64,000 bases of DNA, taken from Isoetes taiwanensis (lineage: Eukaryota > Streptophyta > Lycopodiopsida > Isoetales > Isoetaceae). Positions 34,201 to 45,241 of the stretch are shown one piece after another (the first letter of the stretch is position 1; every line of letters starts with the position of its first letter). The stretch is taken from contig JAJEKV010000031.1 of NCBI GenBank assembly GCA_021234155.1, positions 1,355,614 through 1,419,613 of the forward strand, read 5' to 3'. A program made the translations under genes and the position numbers. A model generated the notes under the pieces. It had not been told where the DNA came from. It searched no databases and was given only the letters and a program-made list of their open reading frames with translations.

Positions 34201-35220
34201 ATTTCCGGAACAGGGCGGAAAACCCGTGACCTATTTCGAGCAAGCAAGAAACTTGGAGGAGCATTTATTCCGGCGATTTTTGGCGCCCATCGGTCTTGAA
34301 GCCCATTTCATTTGCCAAGCAAACTCCAGAAGGTATGTGCTTGGATCAACCATCTCTTTTTTTGAATCCATGCTTGTTTTTTTCCAAGTTTTAGGGATTT
34401 ATGTTCTTGTTGTTTGTTCTTCCCATTCTCATCAATCTTGGCCTCTTTTAGTTAATTCTTCCATCCCCTTTCCATTTTGATCCCTTCCAATGTTTCTATC
34501 CTCATATTTGCCATGCCTTTTTTATTCTTTTTTTTGCTCTTCCAAATTCTTGCTTCTTCTTCCTTCTTCCAAATCCCTCCTCTTCTATATTCTTTTCCTA
34601 ATTCTTACATCCTTTCTCTCATCATCTCTTCCTCTATTTCTTCTTCTTCTTCTATTTCTTCTTCATCATCCTCCTCCACTTTTTTCTTCTTCTTTCTCCT
34701 CCTCCATTCTTCTTCTTGAATTCTTTTCACCATTCGTTTTCCTCTTCGATTCTTCCTCTATTATTTTCTTCCAAATCGATGAAAAAAAATCGGTTTCCTT
34801 GTTTTTGTTTTTTCTTTTTTTTAATGCAAGGTCGATGAACGACCTTGCAATGTTTGTTTCTTACTTAGTTTAATATTTTTTTTAACCATTGGATGTCTTG
34901 TTTTGCATGCATAACTCCTAACAAAATGCGTTGTTTTTTTGCGAACGTAACAACTTTGTAACACCTTATTCCGTAAGAATTTATTTTTAATACGCTTAAG
35001 TTTAATGCTTTGTTTAGGTTTTAAAAACTTGGGGAGACTTGGGCAAGGGGGCATGGTCGACTCCACCTTTGAGTGGAGGGGACTAAGTGCTTCGGTCCAA
35101 GCTCACCTACTACTCTTGTAAATTTATTTGCTAATGTATTTAGGTTAATCCACTTAATCCTTTTTTCTTTGTATTTTTTTATGCATTCTTCGATAAAAAT
35201 TAGTTTAATTTGGTTTGTAG
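34201..35220 (+). promoter_or_regulatory. Leader exon and intron of the second CACTA head
   Basis: A leader containing CGATTTTTGGCGCCCATCGG ends in CCAGAAG before GTATGTGC (donor at about 34333). A pyrimidine-rich intron-like stretch with a TTC microsatellite (about 34600-34740) follows, and an acceptor TTTGTAG lies at 35214-35220. The layout parallels 19436-20122. Open frames here are low-complexity Ser/Phe translations and not genes. Confidence 0.45.
35055..35084 (+). other. Conserved hairpin of the CACTA leader, single copy
   Basis: It reads GGTC, GA, CTCCAC, a short loop, GTGGAG, GG, GACT, followed by AAGTGCTTCGG. Compared with the four copies at 19668-20025, the innermost T-A pair of the CTCCAT/ATGGAG stem has become C-G on both arms, keeping the pairing. 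It lies, as they do, in the presumed leader intron. Confidence 0.65.
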
Positions 35221-37205
35221 GTATGGCCCCAAATGTGAAGACACAAATGCTTAGTGAGATTAGACGTGGTGCTCATAAATGAGATATGTGCCAACGAAAG
35301 TCCCGACAGGGAGACGAAACGGGTCAACGCCTCGACCATTTTGTAAGGCATGTCCAAAGGAAGTGTCAAAATGAGAGCATCAAAATGGCCGTGCCGAGGA
35401 AATGTTGACATCTCTTCAACACACATGTAAAGTCAATGCTTGGAAACCCCATGGTCGAACCGAGACACGCTTGAACCATTCAAAGGCGCAGCCAAAGTCC
35501 CAATGCAAAGGCTCGTGGTCGAGGAATGGGTAGCTAGTTGGAATTCCTCCAAAAAGTGACGCAAGCGGATCACAAGAATGTCATTAAGGATCTCAATGCA
35601 CGCCGGTTGAGATAATAAGAAACGCCTTGCATCAAGGGGGAAGCTCTAGTGGAGCAGGCCTAGCATGCCCCACTTTTCTTTGGAAAATCACATGAAGACA
35701 TCAATCTTTGTTGAACCCATACCCATAGAGGCCAGAGCTGATCGCTACATTGAAGAGAGATCAACTCATAGCACATATCAAATCAACACTTCCAAGATGA
35801 TGAGTTCTATGTCGGGATGGGTTTATAAAGGGGAGATAGGAGCATGTCATATGAGAAGGCCCAAAAATATATACGCTTCAAGAGTCCAGCATCCCCGACC
35901 GGGTTACACCCATTAGACTTGCTTATGAAGTTGCTAGCTCTAGTCGGGTACCATAGGGCCAATGGTGATTCTACCATTTATGAATGGAGAAACACTTGCA
36001 CACTTGTTTGACTATTTACCTCCTCGACCTTTCACGCTATAGGAGATGGTCAAACGCAATAGCCCACACGACAAAAAAGGCCTCCCAAACACATATCCGC
36101 TGGGTTAGGGCTCGAATGAGAGTTGTATATCAAGATGTTCCGTAGATAGCTCTTGCCCCAGCGTATGGTGTCAGGTGATCCACAAGGGCCATTTTACTCA
36201 CACAAAGCTCAATTGCAAAGAGTCAAATTACATTTTGACGACAAGTATACAAATGTTTGGGTGGCAATTGGTGATTGGGAGGACGATTACATTATTATTG
36301 CAAAGAACGCCGTCCCATGTTGAAGAGCCAATACTCACTTTCGGATGGACAAGCCAAATATCCTTGGTACGAAAAAGTGTCTTTGAGAAATCGAAGGATG
36401 ATGATCGTTTTGGGGACTAAATTCATGATGTCTATGCATTGGGATACATCTATGACATGCTCCTTGATTTTGTGCAAGCTATGCGGCTAATGGAGTGGTT
36501 TAACAATGCCGACAATGGCCAATACATCAATCCAACACATATGTACCAACGACGCCTTGACAAGTTGGAGGAGCAAAACAAGAATGATGGCTCATCACGC
36601 CGCACGTGTTCACACAAACGATGCAAAGCTTCCGGGTTGTTGAAGCCTTACAAAGTGTTGGAATATCTTCCACCGTGGTTGTGAGACAAAGACGACATAT
36701 GAAGTGCATGGATGCCTTGAGATGTCAAAGTTGTTGTTTGCAAAAGACTTAAAGAATGAATTAGACATTGATACCTTGTCTAGAACGTTGTGTAACTAGT
36801 AAATATTTAAAGACATTTGTAAGTCGAGTCATGTTAATATCACAAACTTTTATTCTCATCAATATAATAAAACAAAGCTTGTTAAATGTGCAATGAAGTT
36901 TCTATGTAATTAAGGTTTCTTAATTTCTTAATATGTCATTCAACACACTCAATATTAATAACTTAGGGTACTTGTGTATGTCCAAAGAATCATGAGCTTT
37001 AGTCGCTAAGGATTACCATGGGTTGCCAACCCTGTTACTTTGGTGGATTGACAACATTCTTGACGATAACAAACCCGTTTGGCCCACGCTTGGGGAAGTA
37101 CTTGGTCTGGACGTAGTCCGCCACCGCCACCTAAACCATTTTATGGATTTGGTATGCATTATTAGCTAGGTTAACATTTAGGTTAGTAGTTTATTTCTAA
37201 TATAT
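35221..37205 (+). pseudogene. Decayed coding region of the second CACTA unit
   Basis: After the acceptor at 35220 an ATG at 35223 opens MAPNVKTQMLSEIRRGAH, then a stop. Scattered open pieces follow, for example around 36300-36680 (YIYDMLLDFVQAMRLMEWFN, YQRRLDKLEEQNKNDGSSRR). Codons look protein-like but stops are frequent. I cannot assign a domain. By position it could be the remains of this unit's first gene. 36720-37205 is AT-rich with no gene. Confidence 0.35.
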
Positions 37206-38740
37206 TCTAATAAATATTTTTCTAAATGTAGGGTGCATATCCACCATTGTTCTTTTCTTCGGTGCTTGGGTTGCACCCTTATATTTGGGGCCCTGTTTGG
37301 GTACCAACCCCAAACGCAACCGCGCCCAAGAAGAATAAGAGGCGAGGGCTCATCTCGAGGACGAGGATCCCACGATCTCGGTATGGATCTCCGCCATATC
37401 ACGCATACGCCTCCCACTGGGGAAGAAAGCACACCACCCAATCGACAAATTCAGCCGACGCAACAACTGTTGTCGTCAAGAATTCGGCCGAAGGTGCAAA
37501 GGGCCCCCGCCGCGAACTAGGGCGAGGGGTGTTCCCGGCCGACATAGCTTTGCCTACACCGGCGAATATCGTATGCAGCCTCGAACCTCCCCCGAAGGAG
37601 TTTGTAATGAGCGCCGACGGCAAAATAAGGGCCCCCGACTTTCCTCTCTTCAGCCAGAGAGGCTTCGACCGCCCACCTAACGCAAGTACACCACTTCTTA
37701 TATGAGTGAGTTCGCCTTCAATTATGTAATTTATGGTTCACTAACACTTATTCATATGTATTAACTTTGAAGTCGATTTTCTTTGTTGAGTGAAGTTTAA
37801 CACAAGTTCCGGCCGGGCACTACTAAAGATGGAGGAGGAATTTCATAGGGAGATCAATGCCCTCATGAACAACATTGTTACCAACGCCCACAAGGGTACT
37901 TGGAGGATGACTCATTTTGATGCGTAGAAAATAGATTTAAGGAATAGGCTAGAGGAGGAATATCCCGAGCTCAAAAATGTGAGAGATGTCCCCGAAGACC
38001 GTGGATGAGCGAGTCGGGTCAACATGTTAAAGCCATGAGGTATTACCTTCCCTTGTTCTTAATCGCGGATCAATATCGCACTCATGTTTGATTTACGCTA
38101 TGCGCATTACTTAACCGGAAGAAGAGACCGATAAAACATGCCGATATGGAAAATGTCCCGGATAGAAGAAGCGACTTCGACCCCATTGGATGAACGGCGT
38201 CATTCGTAGTACATCTCTAATGCTTAGCACAAAGTCGTGAGACGATATCTAGATTAATATAAAGGGACTAAGGACTTGTGTTGTGTTGCTGCGATTTGCA
38301 AGGCCAACATATTGTCGGCCGAGAGGAGTAGCGGCAACTCAGCCCGACTTTGGCGAAAGAAGGTACGACGCAGAATCGGGCGCTATGCTACCAACATGAC
38401 CGGATCTGAGTGGTTATAGTAATTTTAACAGCTTGTGCCAAACAATCCTTAAACGGCCAGCGACTAGAGATGATCGCGAAAGGGCTAATCGATTGGGCAA
38501 TGCGGCGGCCATCCGACCGAATCGCTCTTGGTGAAAAGGGTGATGTATGTATTATTCACTACATAATTCTTTGCAAGTATTTAGCTTTAAGCTTCGTGGA
38601 TATGTTTTCATGGCGGGATCTACCGAGGAAGACGAGAGGTCATACGGTAGCGCAGCTTGAACTCTTCGATTTTTATGTTATGTCTCGCTATTCTCCAACT
38701 CCAAGTGTGGTGAATAGACTTTACGTATTTTGTAGTTCAA
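37206..38740 (+). pseudogene. TNPA-like gene of CACTA-A
   Basis: An exon with frame 37247-37705 (proline- and serine-rich, ending in FSQRGFDRPPN) is followed by donor GTGAGT at about 37707. A second exon reads EINALMNNIVTNAHKGTW and then NRLEEEYPELKN, and later pieces include NRKKRPIKHADMENVPDRRS. The same exon-intron pattern and matching peptides (VHKGEWNLGAY, EILEAEYPELKS) occur in the second CACTA element at 44.5-49.4 kb, which supports a real gene. Position before the right terminus and its pairing with tnp2 suggest the TNPA-type (Transposase_24-like) DNA-binding protein. Stops show it is decayed. Confidence 0.5.
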
Positions 38741-39489
38741 TGATACATTAACTTTTGTTGAATATGATTTTGAAAGTATATTTTCTCACTACTTTTTATA
38801 TTTTGATTACGTTATACGCCTCGATACCTAAGTCTATTTTAAGAACGATCTTTAATTGATTAATTTAGATTTTAATTGATTAATTTAAATTTTAGTTGTT
38901 TTTAATTAGATTTTAATTGATTAATTTAGATTTCTCCAAATATTTTATTTGATAAATAAAATTCAAAGTCTTTACAACTTAATATGTCTTAAATTGCACC
39001 CATTAAATTTTTAATTTTTTTAATTTTTAAATTTTTTAATATTTAGAGACGTCGATGATCGACGTCCACCATGGCACGCCACCTGGCATGGTAGCGCGTG
39101 GTTTGCCATCGCCATCGCCAGAGCGTCGATCGCCGGCGTCGACGCCCAACACGCCACCGCGGGCACGACCGCACGCCGAACCTCCGGCCGTGGCATGCCA
39201 CCATGGCCGGTGAACGCCGATCATCGACGCTCAAGAAGGTGATGCCGGACGGGCGGCAGCATCACCGTGGCATCGCCACGTCACGATTCGTCAATGATCG
39301 ACCATCCATCGTCGACCATCGACGCCGCTATTTCGACACGTATTTCGACGGTTTTTGGTCGACGATCGACCTCCGTGCGTCGGCCGATATAGAGGTTTAC
39401 CGGTTTAACCTTTGAACGCCGATGATCGACGTTGAATCGACGTTCAAAGGTCGATATAGACGTCGAAAAGGCTCAACGTTTTTGTAGTG
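38741..39489. repeat. CACTA-A AT-rich spacer and right subterminal repeats
   Basis: 38760-39045 is very AT-rich, with TTAATTGATTAATTTAGATT repeated. 39046-39480 is CG-rich with CGTCGATGATCGACG (39049), ATCATCGACG, GTCGACCATCGACG and GCCGATGATCGACG, mirroring the left end. The terminus TTTTTGTAGTG closes the element. The switch from AT-rich spacer to CG-rich repeats also occurs in CACTA-B at 49.9-50.8 kb. Confidence 0.85.
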
Positions 39490-40509
39490 TTTGGAGTAGT
39501 TTGAACCACCTCCTTGCTCCTTATCCTTGAAACTGACCTGCTTCTTGTTCTGCTTGCCGAAATTTGCATTGCCTTGCTTCCCATAGTTTGCATTGTACTG
39601 AGGTCTGGTAGCTGCTGGGCTTGTCACTCTTGGGTTGTAGCTTCCTGTAGCCCTCCCCTTGTCCTGATAGTATTGTTGCCTCGGCCCACTCCCTTGAGGT
39701 CCTGTTCCTTGTAAGCTCACTGCCTTTGACTCTGCGTCAGATACTGTTCTCGGGTTTATAGCTCTCACAAGTTTCCTTATTTCCTCGTTCAACCCTTCGA
39801 TGCATCCTTCTACTGCGTGCCTCTCGCTCCACTTTGACACATAGAGTCTCAGCCTCATAAACTCCTCCGTGTACTTCTGGACTGACTTGTTGCCCTGCTC
39901 TAACCTGTAGAACTGTTGCATCATATGGCACTTGTGTTCCCTTGGTACGTAATGACGCTTAAATGCCTTGGAGAACTTCTTGAATCTGTAGCTATCTCTG
40001 CTTAAACCATGGGCTTTGGAATAGCCTTTCCACCAAATTCTGGCTGCTCCTTTGAGATTGACTGTTACTACCCTGCCCTTGTCCTTGTCCTTCATACTGT
40101 AAGCATTTCTATATTCTCTCATTTCATCCAACCAAGCCTCGGCTTCTATTCCAGACCTGTTTGTCTCTTGAAAACTGTTCCAGCTTCCTTGCCTTCCATA
40201 CAATGCTCAGTGCCGAGTCGACTTTCTTCTGGTAGCCGGCTTCAATCTTTCCCTATCATGGTTGGGAGTCTTTCGGTGGTCCTGTCGATCATTGTCCCGC
40301 TCTTCGGACTCAGAGCAGGAGTCGGTACTAGTGTTGGAGGAATCTGTATTAGGTGATCTCCTTCTCCGGTTCCTCTTCTTTGCCTTGTCTATTCTGCAAG
40401 CAGGTGTCTCGGGTAGTTGAACATTGCACAATATGTAGGCCCATGATCCAGATCTGTGTGACAAATACAAACGGATAATAGAGTATACGAACAAATAAAA
40501 CATACTCAA
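39490..40509 (-). pseudogene. gypsy-1 gag
   Basis: 39397-40203 is the gag core. It has the retrotransposon gag pattern (EAWLDEMREYRNAYSMKD, AARIWWKGY, FSKAFKRHYVPREH, LEQGNKSVQKYTEEFMRLR, then AVEGCIEGLNEEIR) and a Gly/Gln-rich tail that should lead to the zinc knuckle at 18986. The frame continues upstream through one stop (about 40204) into an Arg/Ser-rich N-terminus (RRRRSPNTDSSNTSTDS) up to about 40400. The CACTA right end lies at 39489, which explains why the knuckle is missing here. Confidence 0.88.
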
Positions 40510-42560
40510 TTGCTATGGCTGGTGCATGGAGTACTTGCCTGACGATCCTGGATCCCTGCACACATAGATAGCAAACAATTTATGTTTTTATCCCATCCCA
40601 TCCCAGGTATATTTCGAAATTGCAAATTCAATGATGCAAGGACTCAGACATTAAAGAAAAGAAAGAAGATACAGAAGACTAAAAATTTGGATTGAAACAA
40701 ATCTTTCTGTACTTACCTTCATTCTCGAATTGTGGAGCAGTTTAAAAGTTTGATGCACAAATGCTTCCGGCTGCGAAATGCTTCAACCATTATATCTTCA
40801 AGAAATTGTACAGCACGAATTTGTCATAGTGCTCCTTACAGATAGACTTTCTGCCTGTAAGAAAAAGCATGAAGCAAGAAAGTAGAAGCAAAGAAAGCGC
40901 TGGCAAAAAAACATTGGTCTAAAGCTTTCCATCTATGCTTCTATTTTACTTGGTTGCCATGATAATAGAGTTAGATTCACGTTGCCCTCGTCACTATAAT
41001 CTTCTCGCTCTTCTGTTTGTAAAGAGAAGTAAATAAGAGCAAGCATACCTTGTAAGATTGCAAGAGAGGACCAACATATCGACAGCTGCCGCATTATGTC
41101 TCTGTGATGTTTTTCATGGAATAAAAATGCCACTTAATGGCCATTTAATCCAGGAAGCTATCCAAGAATTTATAAATCAATATAGCTTGCAACATTCTAC
41201 TCAACTGTTCACCGACTATGTTACTCATAATAATCTTGAAAAGTCGTTGGCATACGCTTGCAGGCCTACGCTTGCAGGTTACTCATAATCTATAATGCTT
41301 TTCATCAGCCTCAAATGATTGTCCAACAAAAGAATTGGCAGCAATAGGTTCTGCAACAACAAAAGTAAGGGGAATGCTACAGGAAATATATACTATTTTG
41401 TTTTATATCAGATATTGCTTTCAGTAATAGACTGATGTTTGCTTTGTCGCAATCTCTAGAGCCCATTATAAGACTTGTGAATCAAATACAAATTTGAGAG
41501 ATCAAGCTGGATCATGCAGACCTTTGCTCATTCAAGCTCCATTCTCCTTATTTCTGCACTCCACAGCACAGGATATTTGGCGGTATTCCAGAATGAGAAC
41601 CAGCCCAAGGCTATGCTGTTTAATGTGCTCCTAAGATGATGCAGATCTGTGAGTCCTGTGCTCCATTGTATCATGCAGGATTATGTTAACCCTGCTTGTC
41701 AAGGCAATAAAACCTACCAACAAAAATGCGGGCATCTTATACTCCGATTCTCATGCATCAGTAGAGACAAATGGAGAGACAAACTGCTTCACGGGTGACA
41801 TCATAGTTGCCGGATCCTTCTTCCATTGCACTGCCTTAATGCACACGACCTATTATTATCCTTCAAAATATTTAGTGTACGTTGAGGGATTCAGAGAAGT
41901 TTTTAAGCAACAGATAAATTTTGGAAAGGAAACTTTGGAAGAGGTGTCTAAGAAAAGCCCAAAGCCATGTTGAGGTGCTGGGGCTTGGGCGTAGGCTCCA
42001 GAGCTCACAGAGTTCCCTAAATCGCAAGCTCTAATAGCCATACATAGCCGAGTGCTAGAGAACTCGTTACTGGAAGCCCGCTGCTAGTCCGTGAAAAAAA
42101 AACTTAAGCCCTAAATCGATAGAGCAAGAAGAAGAAAAGAAACCCGTAGGCATCTGGACCGTTAAACTTTTAACTCAAAATCTGGGCCGTCTATTTTAGG
42201 GCGTGGTCCATTACTTGCACTAAAACATTATAATATAAGATGACTGCCACCTCATCAAAGGCATTAATTGCGTTGAAATCATAACCCAATTGTTGCACCT
42301 TCCGAGCACCTTCCAACCTAATTTCCACGGCTAGGATTAAATTTTCCCTTTGATCCTACGGTGCAGAGATGAACTCCTATTGCCACCTCATCAGATAGCA
42401 TTTATTGCACTTAATTTATGTGGCTAAATCTTGTCCATTGGTCCAGCACGTTGGACGGCCTAGATCAAAAGCCCCAAATAGGGGGGGTGCTTGGGTGGAT
42501 TGAGGTGGCTCCACCAGGGCCGTCGGATCTCAGATTTGGACGGTCAAAATGGCGACACCT
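40510..42560. other. Possible host-derived stretch; candidate transit-peptide exon on minus
   Basis: No confident gene. On the minus strand, a CT-rich leader-like stretch (about 42150-42050) precedes an ATG at 42041 that opens MAIRACDLGNSVSSGAYAQA and on to 41856. The Ala/Ser-rich start would suit a plastid or mitochondrial targeting exon, but no downstream exons can be recognised. The plus-strand frames at 41058-41288 and 41683-41973 show no known motif. Confidence 0.3.
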
Positions 42561-43064
42561 CGGCGTCTATAAACAAGGGGGCAGCTTATATAATTGTATA
42601 TATATAACAGATATATATAAAAAAAAAAAGGTTATACGACGAAAAATACGTGTTTTTATATGGAGCAGCGCCGGTCCGGTTATACGAGTTTGTTTCACAA
42701 TTCTGGAGCGTCCAAACCCGAGCGGCGCCTCTGTTCGGTTTTGCCCCTTGCTCGACCTTTTGATGCCGGTTAAAACCCCGCTAGGGTAGTTGGAGTACGC
42801 CCGACCCATTGGAACAAACATCTCGTCGATCCGAGCTATATGGAGAAAGTTATAGCGCCTACAAAACTCGCACTTCTGGCTCCACTTGCTGACCTTGACC
42901 ATCCTACTAGGGAACACGTCCCTCCACAACTAGGTCATCCTCTCCTTAACTAAGCTAGCCAAAGTGCTACTTACAGAGTTGGGACATCCTATCCTAGGAA
43001 AACTACCATCAACTAGCGAGTTAGACTATGGCCAGTGCAACAATTTTGGTCCACCAAAATCATT
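42561..43064 (-). other. Probable leader of the second gypsy element
   Basis: It lies directly downstream of a gypsy primer-binding site on the minus strand, where the untranslated leader should be. A frame at 42567-42929 contains KWSQKCEFCRRYNFLHIARI but matches no gag I know. 42594-42630 is a TATA-type simple repeat followed by an A run. How this joins the sequence to its left is unclear. Confidence 0.35.
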
Positions 43065-43076
43065 GCTCTGATACCA
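43065..43076 (-). other. gypsy-2 primer-binding site (tRNA-iMet)
   Basis: TGGTATCAGAGC on the minus strand, two bases inside the LTR edge at 43078. It shows that the adjacent LTR is a 5' LTR of a minus-strand element. Confidence 0.8.
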
Positions 43077-43077
43077 C

Positions 43078-43624
43078 TGTGACGCTCCCAGAATCCATAC
43101 GATGCTCCCATCGTATAGACACGCCCTCCGTCATACTCGGACTACTTGGGATGGCCAAGTATCCGGGCGAGGAACACGGAGGTGTCATTCGTCCCACGTC
43201 CTCTATGGGAAATCCTATACATCAGAAGCATACATATACGTTAGCATACAATCATAATGCAAAATAATATACCACCACGAAGGGTGGCCCATCCTTCATC
43301 ATCATGGAAAAGACAATCCATCATAACAACATGAAATAACACAATAACAGGGCACTACCCCAGGCTCAGACTCCAAGGGGTCAACCGACGGCCAGGGTCT
43401 CAAGATATCAACAGACGGAAGTATAACATGGCATTGGCTGGCATAAGACAATGGCTAGGGTTGTCCACTCCATCTGCCCCTCCTGTGCACACTTTGCAGA
43501 TAGGCTGAATCATGCTATGACGTGCTTGTAGCCCTCCGGAGACGCAATCCCATGGAATCACCCTCTTTGGAACTACTCCGGGTTACATCTCCCCGGTCCG
43601 ATGAGGCAGGCCAGAGGCGTCTCC
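43078..43624 (-). repeat. gypsy-2 5' LTR, left piece
   Basis: Starts TGTGACGCTCCC and is homologous to the start of the LTR at 12957 (shared CATCGTAT, GCACACTTTGCAGA and GATGAGGCAGG blocks) but clearly diverged. It is interrupted at 43624 by a copia element with target duplication TCTCC (43620-43624). It continues at 61193. Confidence 0.85.
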
Positions 43625-43752
43625 TGTTAGAATCAAGTCTATGCTATAGAATAATTTATGCAATTATTCAAGTTCCACACCAATACTCTAGATCAAGTTT
43701 GTCTAGAGCTAAAACTTCCTATGTCAATACCACAATTCAATTCATAGATAAA
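43625..43752 (-). repeat. copia-3 3' LTR, outer piece
   Basis: Matches 60616-60743 of the 5' LTR with about two differences (TGTTAGAATCAAGTCTATGC versus ...AAGCCTATGC). It stops abruptly at CATAGATAAA, where the 12-kb insertion starts. Confidence 0.92.
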
Positions 43753-44479
43753 CAAGGTGCTGCGCACGAAGGGTTGCCCTCCGGTGTCCTGAAGGGATGT
43801 GCGCATAGTCTTTGATGCATAGTGCTCCGAACTAAGAATAAGTTCATGATTGTTTAACTTCATTGATCTCAACAAAACTAATGTTAAACACAGGTGTTAC
43901 CTCCTTGCAACACATTGGTCCTTTTGTAAGTTTTGTCACAAAAATCTAGCTTAATATGCTTTGCAAGTTGAAGCTCTGCTAAAAAAACCTCTCCATCTTT
44001 CATAAGTCCTAACAATTGCTGCTACTCTTTGTTGTCTTCAATGGATTGAAATATGACTTTAGATCCTTGATTTGGGCCCATTTTTTGTCTTTCTTCTCTA
44101 CCAACTTTAGGATGTACCGAACACCAACATCTTAACCCAGTTTTAAATCGGTTCCACACCAAATTCTTCAGGAACGTCCAAATGGAAGAGGTTTCTTTCA
44201 AATCTATTATCAAGAACCAAATATCCTTGAGAGTTGTGAGCAGTGACTCTTAGGGAACCGATGCCGTCACAACAAAGGATACAAAAAGAAAATTCTGTTG
44301 AGAGCAATTCTACAAATACCTATTCTAAATTGTGAATCATGCGTTTCTAATTCAATCCATAATCTAATTCAATCCATAGCCTAGGTCGAGAAAGGGATTT
44401 CAATACATCTGGAAACCACCACTTCCATGGTTCTCTCTTCATTTTTTAACCTTCTAGTGGGTTGTCTTAGTGTGCCATT
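43753..44479. other. Start of the 12-kb insertion, unassigned
   Basis: Minus-strand frames at 43693-43875 and 44022-44213 are open but carry no motif I can defend (LAKHIKLDF near 43960 faintly recalls the end of a copia RNase H). No terminal inverted repeat is visible at the junction. Confidence 0.3.
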
Positions 44480-44551
44480 GCAGAACCTAATCTGGCTATA
44501 ACCTACCATTGTCAACTTGCCTCTACCCACTCAAGCTCTGCCAGAGCAGAA

Positions 44552-45216
44552 TGAAAAAAAAATGGGAAGAAGGTCATCATTGCCCTAAATGTGGAACGAG
44601 GTTCGTCGTCGTGGTTATAGGCGGATCTTCTTCTCACCACCGCCGAAGAGACGGAAAAGGACCTCGCATCGAGCACGAAGACGAAGAGCAGGGAACTCCG
44701 AGATATCAACGAGGCGATAACCCTGAAGATAGGTGGAATGCCTTGCAATTTGGGATGTCGCCCGCAGGAAATGGACATTAGCGGCGCGGTGTTGAACAAA
44801 GTAGGCGGAGGTTCCGCCCATGACCCTCCAACGTCATAGCTCATACACTCCTTGAGAATTCAATCTTGGGCCCCTTCCGAGCACGAGGAGATTGAACCCC
44901 ACGAAAAGCGCCGACCGTCGTTCCGCGTCGGTGGGATAATTCCTCTTCAAGCTCTGTTAAAGATCGTGCACCACCTGCACCACCTCCACGTCGGCATGTC
45001 TTTGAATATGAGTGAGTTCATCTTGAATTATGCCCTTTTTTTTGTTCACTAACACATATTCATATGTTAGTCGTATGTTGAGTGTAGTAACAAGAAGGTG
45101 CGGCCACAAAGATCGCTGCCGGATGGCGACAATTTTTGGAAGATGGCTAATAGTGTCACAAATAGCGTTTGCCAAAGCGTCCACAAGGGTGAATGGAACT
45201 TGGGAGCCTATGATGA
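44552..45216 (+). pseudogene. CACTA-B TNPA-like gene, 5' exons
   Basis: An Arg-rich first piece (44552-44990) runs to donor GTGAGT at about 45011 in the same context as CACTA-A (ATATGAGTGAGTTC). After the acceptor at about 45088 it reads KVRPQRSLPDGDNFWKM and VCQSVHKGEWNLGAYDEE, parallel to HKGTWRMTHFDA in CACTA-A. It is then interrupted by the LINE. It probably bound the subterminal palindromes of this element. Confidence 0.5.
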
Positions 45217-45241
45217 GGAAGGAAGGAAGGAAGGAAGGAAG
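45217..45241. repeat. GGAA microsatellite at the LINE junction
   Basis: Six GGAA units directly where the CACTA-B gene is interrupted. They may mark the left edge of the LINE insertion. Confidence 0.7.

Larger units (their letters stand above)
18994..39489 (+). mobile_element. CACTA (En/Spm) DNA transposon, 20.5 kb, composite
   Basis: The left end reads CACTACAAGGG and the right end reads TTTTTGTAGTG, the CACTACAA termini of En/Spm-type elements in inverted orientation. The 3-bp target duplication TTT lies at 18991-18993 and 39490-39492, and the gypsy element continues cleanly on both sides. Inside, in order: left subterminal repeats, leader, hairpin repeats, transposase with Transpos_assoc, SET and tnp2 parts, DUF4216-like tail, ~1.1-kb tandem array, a minus-strand small gene, a second CACTA head, a TNPA-like gene and right subterminal repeats. 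Cut-and-paste transposition uses the tnp2 protein at the termini, with a TNPA-like protein binding the subterminal motifs. Confidence 0.92.

Noticed and set aside
34477-34873. Two overlapping Ser/Phe/Leu-rich frames
   Set aside because: They are translations of a pyrimidine-rich intron-like stretch with a TTC microsatellite.
36295-36709. Minus-strand frames opposite the CACTA second unit
   Set aside because: The plus strand keeps better protein-like character in the same stretch, and the minus frames have no motif.
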